Shown here piece by piece: positions 1-8,078 of a DNA stretch of 34,334 nucleotides (positions within the stretch are counted from its first letter, which is position 1; every line of letters begins with the position of its first letter). The position numbers were made by a program, and so were the translations under genes. The notes beneath the pieces were generated by a model. The model had not been told where the DNA came from, did no database searches, and saw only the letters and a program-made list of their open reading frames with translations. Where the stretch lies: assembly GCA_003132325.1 (NCBI GenBank), contig PKXK01000111.1:1-34334 (forward strand). The letters are read 5' to 3'. This DNA is from Acidobacteriaceae bacterium. GTDB taxonomy: Bacteria; Acidobacteriota; Terriglobia; Terriglobales; Acidobacteriaceae.

Positions 1-334
1 GCGCTCGTCCTTCCGGCGGTGGTGAGCACGCCACGGCGATGATGCGTTGCCGCTGCTCCTGATCCAGCGCCTGAGTCTTCCCCGGACGCGAGGCCTCGAA
101 CAGCGCCCGTTCCAGTCCGCCCTGTTGATACCGTTTGCCGATCTGCCACACCGCCTTGGCCGACAACCCCAGGCTAGCTCCCACCGCAGGTGTGGAGCGC
201 CCATCGTCCATCTGCCGCAGCGCCAGCGCACGCAACACCGTGCGTACCGGTTGCAATCCGCCCCTCAACAACTCATTCACTTGCTTGCGATCCCGCCGCG
301 TAAGCTCAATGCGAAGTCTCCGGCCTCTGCCCAT
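1..334 (-). pseudogene. IS630-type transposase N-terminal HTH region, running off the window edge (MGRGRRLRIELTRRDRKQVNELLRGGLQPVRTVLRALALRQMDDGRSTPAVGASLGLSAKAVWQIGKRYQQGGLERALFEASRPGKTQ...)
   Basis: Manual translation of the minus strand from ATG at 334; HTH pattern typical of IS630-family transposases. Only the N-terminal part lies in the window, so intact versus fragment cannot be decided. Confidence 0.7.
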
Positions 335-437
335 GCCTCATAAGAACGGCCAGACAAGGCCCACGCCAAGTGCCTACATTGATTACCTCTACACGCGGTC
401 ACGGTACTAGTTCGACTACGCCCTGTCTCTTACTCCA

Positions 438-581
438 CTCCGGCTGCTGGAAGAGTTCATTTACCTGGCGGTGGTGCTGGACGCGTTTTCTAGGCGGGCG
501 ATTGGCTGGGCGCTGGACGGCACGCTGGAAGCCCGCTTGGCCGTGGCGGCGCTGGAGATGGCGTTGGAGCGGCGGCGTCCA
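438..581 (+). pseudogene. IS3-family integrase core fragment (LRLLEEFIYLAVVLDAFSRRAIGWALDGTLEARLAVAALEMALERRRP)
   Basis: Matches the 'YLAVVLDAFSRRxIGWAL...LALEMAL' core of IS3-family transposases; nothing recognisable from the same protein before or after, so a fragment. Confidence 0.75.
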
Positions 582-707
582 GCAGACCAGGATTCTTATC
601 CGGCTCACTGGCGTTCGTACTACCGGGGCAATGAAGACCAGGTACGCCTCGCCCGCATTTACAGTTACAGCGATCGTTGCCGCTATTACTGGGTGGATGC
701 GACCGTT
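582..707 (+). pseudogene. Probable C-terminal fragment of a GatZ/KbaZ/AgaZ-type (Tagatose_6_P_K, COG4573) protein
   Basis: ADQDSYPAHWRSYYRGNEDQVRLARIYSYSDRCRYYWVDATV resembles the 'HW..YY.G.....RLAR.YSYSDR.RYYW' C-terminal block of that family; in frame with the upstream IS3 fragment (ORF 471..1196). Confidence 0.55.
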
Positions 708-713
708 CCGCGG

Positions 714-1343
714 TCAGGTTCCAGGACAGCACCATGGGTAAGCGAAAGTGGCGGTCGAAGATCTAGGCAGGATCTCTTCGAGGACGCCGTCCCAGCGGTC
801 GTCGGGATCGTCGTTGGTGTCGAGCGAGGTGGTCAGGCCGGCGGACTTCATCCGCCGAAAAAGTTCGGGCACATGCGGCAACAGTCCACGCTGCAAGAAC
901 AGCGACGACATATGGAAGTGGCGCGCGGATGCCAGATAATCGAGGTCGAGATCCTCAAAGCGCAACTCGGAGATTGTGCCCAGATACGTGAGGATGTGGC
1001 GCTGGGGTCCGTGGGGCAGAATGAGCGTTACGCCGGACTTGGCGCCATGCGTGACGCGGGTAAGGTCCACTCCGCGCTCACGCAGGCGCTCCAGCGCCAG
1101 GTCTCCGAAAGAATCGTCGCAGACCTTGGTGACGAACCCTACGCGGCTGCCAAGAGCGGCGAGATTATGCGCCAGGATGGCCGACGAACTGCCTAACGTG
1201 ATGGCGAAGCCGCTGGCCAGCAGTTCGCGTTCTGTGGGCATTTGCTCGGGCAGACCGTAGAGGATTAGGTCAAGATTGATCTCCCCGGCGATCGCGATAT
1301 CGAGCTTGGACATGGAGCAGGCCTTTTGGCGTTTCTTGCTCAT
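714..1343 (-). CDS. PfkB-family carbohydrate kinase, C-terminally truncated
   Basis: IAGEINLDLILYG...ITLGSSSAILAHNLAALGSRVGFVTKVCDDSFGDLALERLRERGVDLTRV; homology appears to end at about 766 (DDRWDGVLEEILP) and the GAGDAF-type ATP/catalytic motif is absent. Confidence 0.8.
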   Translation of the reverse strand: MSKKRQKACSMSKLDIAIAGEINLDLILYGLPEQMPTERELLASGFAITLGSSSAILAHNLAALGSRVGFVTKVCDDSFGDLALERLRERGVDLTRVTHGAKSGVTLILPHGPQRHILTYLGTISELRFEDLDLDYLASARHFHMSSLFLQRGLLPHVPELFRRMKSAGLTTSLDTNDDPDDRWDGVLEEILPRSSTATFAYPWCCPGT

Positions 1344-1358
1344 TACTAACTGCTGCTT

Positions 1359-2441
1359 CTAGCGGCCGTCCGCGAGTTCGACCACGCGCGTTAGGTTTTT
1401 CGGCGAGTCGGGATTGAGGCCCTTTTTGAGGCCGTAGTAAACGCCGTACAGTTGACCCCAAATCGTGAACGTTGCTGGCCGTGCATACTCGGGCGACTGG
1501 AGACCAAGTTCGATGGCGAAGTCGGAGGCACGCTGGGCGCGGCTTTCGACGCGATTCGCGATCACCATGGTGGCCGCGCCGAGAGCGTTCATCTCTTCGA
1601 GTAACTCCAATTCCGCGTCATAGGAAGTTTCCGACATAAGAAACGTGATCAGCGTTTCTGGACCTGCGATGGATTTCGGACCGTGACGGAACTCGAGAGA
1701 ATGAAATACCTGGGCATAGGTGCAGGAAGATTCGGTCACCTTCAACATGCACTCCGAGGCAATGCCGAACAGCGGGCCTTGTGCCAAAAAAACGAAATCG
1801 GAAAAACTGCGAGACTCGACAAACAACCGCAGACGTTGCGGAATGTCTTTCAGAAGCGGCTCGACCTGTTGCGGGAGTTCGCTCAGTGCGCGACGGAACG
1901 CATCATTGCCAGAGACGGTTGCCGCGAGATATTGCAGTCCCAGCAGCATGGAAGTGAACGATCGCGTCATGACCGTGCTCTGCTCGTCGGCGTCGAGAAG
2001 CTTCATCGTCACGCTGCATGCCGGCTCCAGCGGCTGGCCGTCGGCACAGGTGATGGCGATGGTGCGCAGATTGTGATCCTTCTCCAACATCTGCGCGGCG
2101 CGAACTGCCTCCGACGTGCGGCCGGAGCGCGAAATCACAACCGGAACATAATCCCGTCCGGGGTGCAGAGTCAGTGCGGGATACATCAGCAAGTCAGAAG
2201 CGGGGACGGCCCGTGCCGGTAGCTTGAGATAGTTGAAGCTCGATGAGGCCGCCTGCGCGAGATAGTAACTTGTTCCACAGCCCACAAAGATCCATTCCGC
2301 TCGGGGCCGCGCGAGTTGAACGGCCGCACGCAGTTCCGCGCTGGCTGCCAGCTTTGCGAGACACGTGATCCAGCACTGAGGCTGGGAAAACATCTCGTTG
2401 AGAGTATGTTTGCCCGGTTCCGTCATTCCAGCCGATTCCAT
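1359..2441 (-). CDS. SIS-domain sugar isomerase (AgaS / GlmS-isomerase-domain-like)
   Basis: IFVGCGTSYYLAQAASSSFNYL...VVISRSGRTSEAVRAAQML...DEQSTVMTRSFTSMLLGLQ; two SIS-like halves. Start could be the internal Met at 2426. Confidence 0.8.
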   Translation of the reverse strand: MESAGMTEPGKHTLNEMFSQPQCWITCLAKLAASAELRAAVQLARPRAEWIFVGCGTSYYLAQAASSSFNYLKLPARAVPASDLLMYPALTLHPGRDYVPVVISRSGRTSEAVRAAQMLEKDHNLRTIAITCADGQPLEPACSVTMKLLDADEQSTVMTRSFTSMLLGLQYLAATVSGNDAFRRALSELPQQVEPLLKDIPQRLRLFVESRSFSDFVFLAQGPLFGIASECMLKVTESSCTYAQVFHSLEFRHGPKSIAGPETLITFLMSETSYDAELELLEEMNALGAATMVIANRVESRAQRASDFAIELGLQSPEYARPATFTIWGQLYGVYYGLKKGLNPDSPKNLTRVVELADGR

Positions 2442-2658
2442 TGGGTCTATTGAACTCCATTCACACTAAAGGTGACTTTACTCCTGCTTCTTTCAGCGCG
2501 TCCAAGCCCGTTTTTCGGTATGCGGATCGTGATCTGCGAAAGGAAATCCCGGGCCAAATCTTTGACGAGCACGTCCATCCGACTGCAGGACGCCAAGGGT
2601 TTTACGGCGGCGTTCTTCGTTGAGCAGACGGTCCGATTGTTGGTAATCTGTCGCCCAC

Positions 2659-4041
2659 TCATGGCAGCACAGGCTTGATACCGGTAAGTTCGCAAAAATC
2701 GACCAACGCGGGATACAAATCGCTGCCATATCCCAAGCACGCGTATTCGTTGGTCCAGCTGTCGAGCATTCTTTCGACATCACAATGAACAGTTACAAAC
2801 CCATGTGGCCAGAAGGGGATACCGCACTCATCTAGACGTTGCTGGATTTGTTCCTTCGGCGGCTCGAAGATGCTGGCGCGGGTAATGACCATCTGAACTT
2901 CACCATTCACGCGGCCGACACGTGCCAACACGCCTTCGCCCACTTTGCAGATGAGTTTGACGGACATCCCGCCAGCCTCGCCTTCCGTGGGGATGCCATG
3001 TTCGGAGAAACCTGCCGGGCCTAACTTACTAGCGAGTGAGGGCGGACAGGCTCCGTCGCCGATAATCTTGATTTCCTTCTTCTTCTTATCAAGGTGCTGC
3101 AGATCGCCGTAGTAGACACGCTCTTTGCTCAGCTTGGTCAGCAGCCAGACAGTGAGCGCCGTATTGAAGTCACCGAGGGTGGAAGTTCCATAGCCATCTT
3201 CCAGCATCATGCTTTGAGCGAAGCAAGTTGCGGCATAGTCGTTGGCCAGGCCAGGGAAAGACTGGATCGTATAGAAATCAAATTTTTCTTTTGCGACGGT
3301 TCTCTTGAGAGCCAGATAAAGGCGGATCGAACGTTCGTTGACGACGTTTTTCTCCGGGGCAGCGCCGAAGAGCTTTCTTAGACGAGGCTGAAGATCGGAG
3401 ATTTCCTTGGCGGAGACTTTCTCCGCCGCGTGGATGAGTTCGGTAGTATCGCGCGAATCGATATCCACGCCAAACATTCGCATCCACTGGGAAGGATCGG
3501 CAACTCCGCAGGTTTGACCCATGCCGCGACCGCCGAAGGTCCCCAGAGTAGACAGGTTCAGGGAATGCTTCAGATGAGCGGCACGCGCGTAGCTGACAAT
3601 CTTAAGAATGGTTTCCGAGTCGCCGGCTTCCCCATAGACAAACCTGTGGGGAACCCCGATTTCCAGCAATCCACCGTGCATAACCAGTCCACCCACAGGA
3701 CGCCAGCCCTGTGAACCCGGGTGCGTCCACAGAAGCACAGCTTTGCCGCCTGCCGCGTAATCGCGGATGGCTCCGACCAGATGCGCAGCCCAGACCCAAG
3801 TTCCCGAGAAGAGCACAATCATGTCGATCTCTTCGTTGGACTTCATTTTCTTCATGGCCGCGCGGGCTTCTTTTTTCGTAGCCACTACGACTTCGTACTC
3901 CACTACTCCCAGTCCAGCTCGCACGAGAGCTTGCTTTGAACGTTTCACGATGGCGTCATCAATGAATGGCACACCCATAGGGTCTTTGAGCCCATCCTTG
4001 TGAACACCGTAGACGATGAATCCGATTTTAGGTTGAATCAA
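2659..4041 (-). CDS. L-fucose isomerase-like (COG2407-type) protein, probable TTG start
   Basis: IGFIVYGVHKDGLKDPMG...MIVLFSGTWVWAAHL...GQTCGVADPSQWMRMFGVDIDSRDT...; GGAGGA Shine-Dalgarno directly upstream of TTG at 4041, which overlaps the stop of the upstream kinase gene. Confidence 0.72.
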   Translation of the reverse strand: MIQPKIGFIVYGVHKDGLKDPMGVPFIDDAIVKRSKQALVRAGLGVVEYEVVVATKKEARAAMKKMKSNEEIDMIVLFSGTWVWAAHLVGAIRDYAAGGKAVLLWTHPGSQGWRPVGGLVMHGGLLEIGVPHRFVYGEAGDSETILKIVSYARAAHLKHSLNLSTLGTFGGRGMGQTCGVADPSQWMRMFGVDIDSRDTTELIHAAEKVSAKEISDLQPRLRKLFGAAPEKNVVNERSIRLYLALKRTVAKEKFDFYTIQSFPGLANDYAATCFAQSMMLEDGYGTSTLGDFNTALTVWLLTKLSKERVYYGDLQHLDKKKKEIKIIGDGACPPSLASKLGPAGFSEHGIPTEGEAGGMSVKLICKVGEGVLARVGRVNGEVQMVITRASIFEPPKEQIQQRLDECGIPFWPHGFVTVHCDVERMLDSWTNEYACLGYGSDLYPALVDFCELTGIKPVLP

Positions 4042-5573
4042 CGCTCCTCCTTGTGGGTAAGAAAATCCTGGCGCGCCATCATGGCCGCGCGAAATATCCG
4101 GTACTGGTTCATTTGATCCGCGTAACTTGTGGCAGTAGCCTGGTTCGGGACCAGTACGGCAGTCTCGTGGACAACCTGATCGACCGCCTGGCTTGCATCC
4201 CGGTATTCGCCGACGGCGACACCGGCCAGGATCGCGGTGCCCAGGCACACAGCTTCCTGGGACGCCATGACATGGAGGCGGCAGCCGGTGAGGGCCGCGC
4301 GCAACTGGAGTCCGAGCGCAGAGCGCGAGCCGCCGCCAGTCACGTAGATGTCCCCGAAGTCTCCGGCAGCTTCCGCCAACATTTCGGTCATCAGGGACAG
4401 CTCACAGGCCAATCCTTCCAGGATGCCCCTATAGAGTTGGCCGCGAGTGGTTGCCGGACTGAGCCCGGCGATCACTCCTCGCGCGAACGGGTTGAACTCC
4501 GGATTGCACGTGCCAATCAGGTGCGGGGTGATGCACAAACCGGTGGGACCCTCAGGGACGTGTGCCTCCAAGAAAGAATAGTGATCGGCTTCGAGACCGT
4601 CGGCGATGGCTTCCGCACTGGCGTGACCCGATCCATTGCTGTACAGCAAATCATGAAACCACTTGACCATGATGCCGGAGGGGAAGTAAGCGAGCGTCAC
4701 GAACTTCTGAGGCACCACGTGGCAGTAAGAATTTAACGAGGCATGCAATGCCGCGTCGCTGAGGCACGGCTCGTCCGAGCCAACGACAATGCACTCGTAG
4801 GTTCCAATGGAATCGTAGACGCGTCCCTTGCCGATCACTCCCACTCCCAGCGCACCACAAGGTTGGTCGTGACCTCCGAGTACAACCGGCGTGCCAGGAA
4901 GAAGACCGAGATCGCTTGCTGCTTCAGAATTCAGCTTTCCCGCGATGGAGCCAGCGGGGACTGGCAGGGGTAATTGTTCCTTGCGCAACCCAGCGGCCGT
5001 CAAAACTTCTTCGGACCAGCAGCGCTTCCGGATGTCAAAGGCCAAGAAGCGTGAAGCCAGGGAATAGTCAACGTACGGAGGAAGCCCCATCCGCTGCAGG
5101 ATGTATCCGATCAAGGTGACAAAGCACGCGGTCGAGGCGAAAATGTCCGGCCGATGCTTGCGTAACCAAATGATCTTCGGGATGGAATACATGGGATGCA
5201 TCACTAACCCGGTGATTTGAAACAGGCGTTTGCGACCGATCGCTTCTTCGCACCAAGCGGTTTCGGTGACAGCACGGTTGTCCTGATTAAGAATCGCGGG
5301 GGCCACAGGTCGGCCCTTCGCGTCGAGCGCAACAAAAGTCTCGCCGTGCGAGCTGAGGCAGAGTGCCTGTACAGGATCAACTACGTCTCTTGCGACTGCC
5401 TGGCTGGAGGCGCAAATAGCGTGCCAGAATTTCTCGGGATCCATCTCCGCCCACGACGAGCGAGGAAAATCGGGAGTGTATGCCGAAGTGTGTTGAGCCA
5501 GAATTTTCCCGCTGACCGCGAACCGCACGGCTTTGCATGCGCTTGATCCGATGTCGATGGCAAGCAGGCTCAT
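4038..5573 (-). CDS. FGGY-family carbohydrate kinase (xylulokinase/fuculokinase-like)
   Basis: MSLLAIDIGSSACKAVRF...LSSHGETFVALDAKGRPVAPAILNQDNRA...VVLGGHDQPCGALG...YVTGGGSRSALGLQLRAALTG. Confidence 0.88.
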   Translation of the reverse strand: MSLLAIDIGSSACKAVRFAVSGKILAQHTSAYTPDFPRSSWAEMDPEKFWHAICASSQAVARDVVDPVQALCLSSHGETFVALDAKGRPVAPAILNQDNRAVTETAWCEEAIGRKRLFQITGLVMHPMYSIPKIIWLRKHRPDIFASTACFVTLIGYILQRMGLPPYVDYSLASRFLAFDIRKRCWSEEVLTAAGLRKEQLPLPVPAGSIAGKLNSEAASDLGLLPGTPVVLGGHDQPCGALGVGVIGKGRVYDSIGTYECIVVGSDEPCLSDAALHASLNSYCHVVPQKFVTLAYFPSGIMVKWFHDLLYSNGSGHASAEAIADGLEADHYSFLEAHVPEGPTGLCITPHLIGTCNPEFNPFARGVIAGLSPATTRGQLYRGILEGLACELSLMTEMLAEAAGDFGDIYVTGGGSRSALGLQLRAALTGCRLHVMASQEAVCLGTAILAGVAVGEYRDASQAVDQVVHETAVLVPNQATATSYADQMNQYRIFRAAMMARQDFLTHKEER

Positions 5574-5662
5574 GAGGGCCGGGTGACTCCTTCACCGCTT
5601 CCAGGATGTACAGCGAAACTAACGAACTCGTTGCCAAACTCTTCAACCATTGCGACAACCAA

Positions 5663-6841
5663 CTACAAGAAACTTCCCACCGAAGCCGTTAGTTCGCGCT
5701 CTCCTGGCGCTGATTCAACGACACGAGCAACTCCTCCGCTGATGGAGACTTCCTTCACGCCTGAGAATGCATCAGGAGTTTTAAATAACATGATCAGGAA
5801 GCGAACGGCCAGGCGCGACTTCGCTGGAAGCCATCGGTAGGTCCGTTCACCGAAGAGCGTACCTTGGTCGACCGTCTCTCGGCGGGGAATCGCGTCGGGC
5901 GTTGTGCTGAACTCGATGCCTCGACAAAATGTTCGCGCCTTCCAAGGTGGCGTAGTGCGATTGTTTCTTTCTTCCCAGTTGCCAACCCAGGGAAAATCCG
6001 CTCTCCGAAACGCATACACAACCAGGAAGTTTTGAGACGGGTTGCAGGCGCTGACGAAAGCGATTTGCAGGTCTGGATCCAGCAGTTGCATGGTATAGTG
6101 CCCGAACTGCTGATCCGGAGTCCGTCGCAAGTCAGTGGTTGCGCCTTGTTTTGTCGGAGCATTAGGCCACATAAACTCAGCATCCGGCTGCAGAAAAATC
6201 CGTTCGCTGTAGCTAGGAGCGCACACCTTGGCATGGGTTGCCGGCATATCAAAGACGGTCGTCCCACATTCGAGGAACGGCGGGCCGAAGGTTACATGCT
6301 CATTCCAGGAAATTGGCCGGTCATAAACGCTGAGATTCGTCGCCTGCTCTTCGCAATAAATAATGGGATGCGAGCGGTCGACTGAAATTGTTCTGCGGAA
6401 ATCGATTTGCGCCTCGGGGAGAGTCTGTCCGTAATGGAGGGTTGGCCGGGGAGAATCGGATTTCTTCAGCAAGTCCCATTTCAAGGATGGGGCCTCTCCG
6501 TGAGTCGTAAGTCCGGCTGCTGTTTCCTCTTTTGATGGCGGTCCAAAGTGATCGAAGCTCAAACTGTGTCCGGCGATGCCGGCAAGCAGCTTGGCATCCG
6601 GTGCGGGACCGTAAACACGCCGGTGCTCCTTAGGTGAGTAGTCATCTGGATCGATCGTTGTCCATTGCGGACGCCACAGAGGATTCACTCCAGGAACGCT
6701 GTTGAGGCTTAACTCGCAAATGTGGCCGCCGCCTTGCAGGACGGAAACGTGTCCCCATTTGGCTTTTATGCGATAGCCACTACGGCCATCCAATACATTG
6801 CTCAAGCGTTGTACCGCTTTCGTACGGCTGCTGTGGGGCAT
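5663..6841 (-). CDS. Aldose-epimerase/mutarotase-superfamily-like protein of unknown function
   Basis: 392-aa ORF; VYDRPISWNEHVTFGPPFLECGTTVFDMPATHAKV resembles the mutarotase-like fold of DUF4432-type proteins; co-directional with the sugar genes. Confidence 0.55.
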   Translation of the reverse strand: MPHSSRTKAVQRLSNVLDGRSGYRIKAKWGHVSVLQGGGHICELSLNSVPGVNPLWRPQWTTIDPDDYSPKEHRRVYGPAPDAKLLAGIAGHSLSFDHFGPPSKEETAAGLTTHGEAPSLKWDLLKKSDSPRPTLHYGQTLPEAQIDFRRTISVDRSHPIIYCEEQATNLSVYDRPISWNEHVTFGPPFLECGTTVFDMPATHAKVCAPSYSERIFLQPDAEFMWPNAPTKQGATTDLRRTPDQQFGHYTMQLLDPDLQIAFVSACNPSQNFLVVYAFRRADFPWVGNWEERNNRTTPPWKARTFCRGIEFSTTPDAIPRRETVDQGTLFGERTYRWLPAKSRLAVRFLIMLFKTPDAFSGVKEVSISGGVARVVESAPGERELTASVGSFL

Positions 6842-6989
6842 TATCGCTTGTCTCCTGGTCTCAGGAACTTCGACACCCTCTAGGATGGCGCGCTTGCTGC
6901 AGAAAGGAACTCGAAGCTCCCCCCTAGGCGGGAAGAAATCCGCCCGATTAGAAAGATCAAGTTAGTACGTATTCGAGCGATTGTCAATC

Positions 6990-7808
6990 TTATTTGTTTG
7001 TATTGGATCGATTCTTTCGAGCAGGAAGCTGCGCTTGTTGCATTTCTGCAACAATCACTTCAATCCCGGCTTCGCGCAACTCATTGATGTACTTCGGGTC
7101 CGTTCCATCGTCGGTCACCAGGGTAGTTATATCGGAGACCGGCCCGACATAGGCAAAAGACTGCTTGCCGAATTTGCTGTGGTCTGCCAGGGCAATACGA
7201 GTCTTTGCCGCCTTAACAAGCATTTTCTTGATTTGTGCTTCGGCATGATTGGCGGTGGAGATTCCATAACCAGGATCAATGGCGCTCACGCCCAAAACAG
7301 CTTTGTCCAACCGTATTTCGGAAAGAGCACGCTGCGCCCACTCTCCCGAAAAATAGAAGGTGTCCTTTTGCAGGTCGCCGCCAGTGCACAAGACGGTCAC
7401 GCCGGCGCTGTGTTCTAGTTGGCATACGATGGTTGGAGAGTTGGTGACCACTGTAAGCCGATTGCGGTTATGCAAGCGGCCCGCCAGATCCAATACCGTC
7501 GTGCTGCCCTCGAGAAACACCGTATCTCCATCGAGGATCAGTTTCTCTGCTTCGCGCGCAATGGCATGTTTCTCTTCGCTGTGGCTGCGTGCCAAGGCTT
7601 CGTAAGAAGGCTGAAACTTTGTGCTCGACATGCGAGACACGGCGCCGCCATGGGAGCGGACGAGCACACCTTCATCTTCGAGAGCCGCCAGGTCGCGGCG
7701 AATGGTTGCGGGCGTCACCGCTAACGCACTGCACAGCTCTGAAGCACTGATCGTGCGTTGCGTGGCAAGAATCTCCCGAATGCGAAACCTGCGTTCTTCA
7801 GCGAGCAT
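6990..7808 (-). CDS. DeoR-family transcriptional regulator
   Basis: MLAEERRFRIREILATQRTISASELCSALAVTPATIRRDLAALEDEGVLVRSHGGAV (DeoR HTH) plus C-terminal sugar-phosphate sensor (FLEGSTTVLDLA...VVTNSP...GVSAIDPGYGISTANHAEAQIKKMLV). Confidence 0.92.
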   Translation of the reverse strand: MLAEERRFRIREILATQRTISASELCSALAVTPATIRRDLAALEDEGVLVRSHGGAVSRMSSTKFQPSYEALARSHSEEKHAIAREAEKLILDGDTVFLEGSTTVLDLAGRLHNRNRLTVVTNSPTIVCQLEHSAGVTVLCTGGDLQKDTFYFSGEWAQRALSEIRLDKAVLGVSAIDPGYGISTANHAEAQIKKMLVKAAKTRIALADHSKFGKQSFAYVGPVSDITTLVTDDGTDPKYINELREAGIEVIVAEMQQAQLPARKNRSNTNK

Positions 7809-8078
7809 GGCGATGGTTGGCCCTCCTGGGGGCGCGGAACCGAACGGGTACGGTACCGCTCAATCTTATAACCCGGTTTCGGATGCGCAAGCGACCAAAC
7901 AGATACCAGATTGCCCAATGGTTATCAGCCAGTGCTAATTAGATAATAGATTAAAACCGATCATACTATCATGGCTCGCGCGCACTGCTTAGCGGAACGC
8001 GCCAGTCACGCGCCCAACTTTAGACACAAGTCAGGGAGCCGGTTGTTGCACAGGGATGGCGCGTGATTGGCTTGGCTC

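Noticed and set aside
4053-4736. 227-aa plus-strand ORF antisense to the FGGY kinase
   Set aside because: Overlaps a clearly homologous kinase on the other strand; composition looks like a high-GC shadow ORF.
7900-7907. CAGATACC upstream of the DeoR gene, identical to an arm of the 33.9-kb palindromes
   Set aside because: Single half-site without a matching partner; an 8-mer match is easily coincidental.
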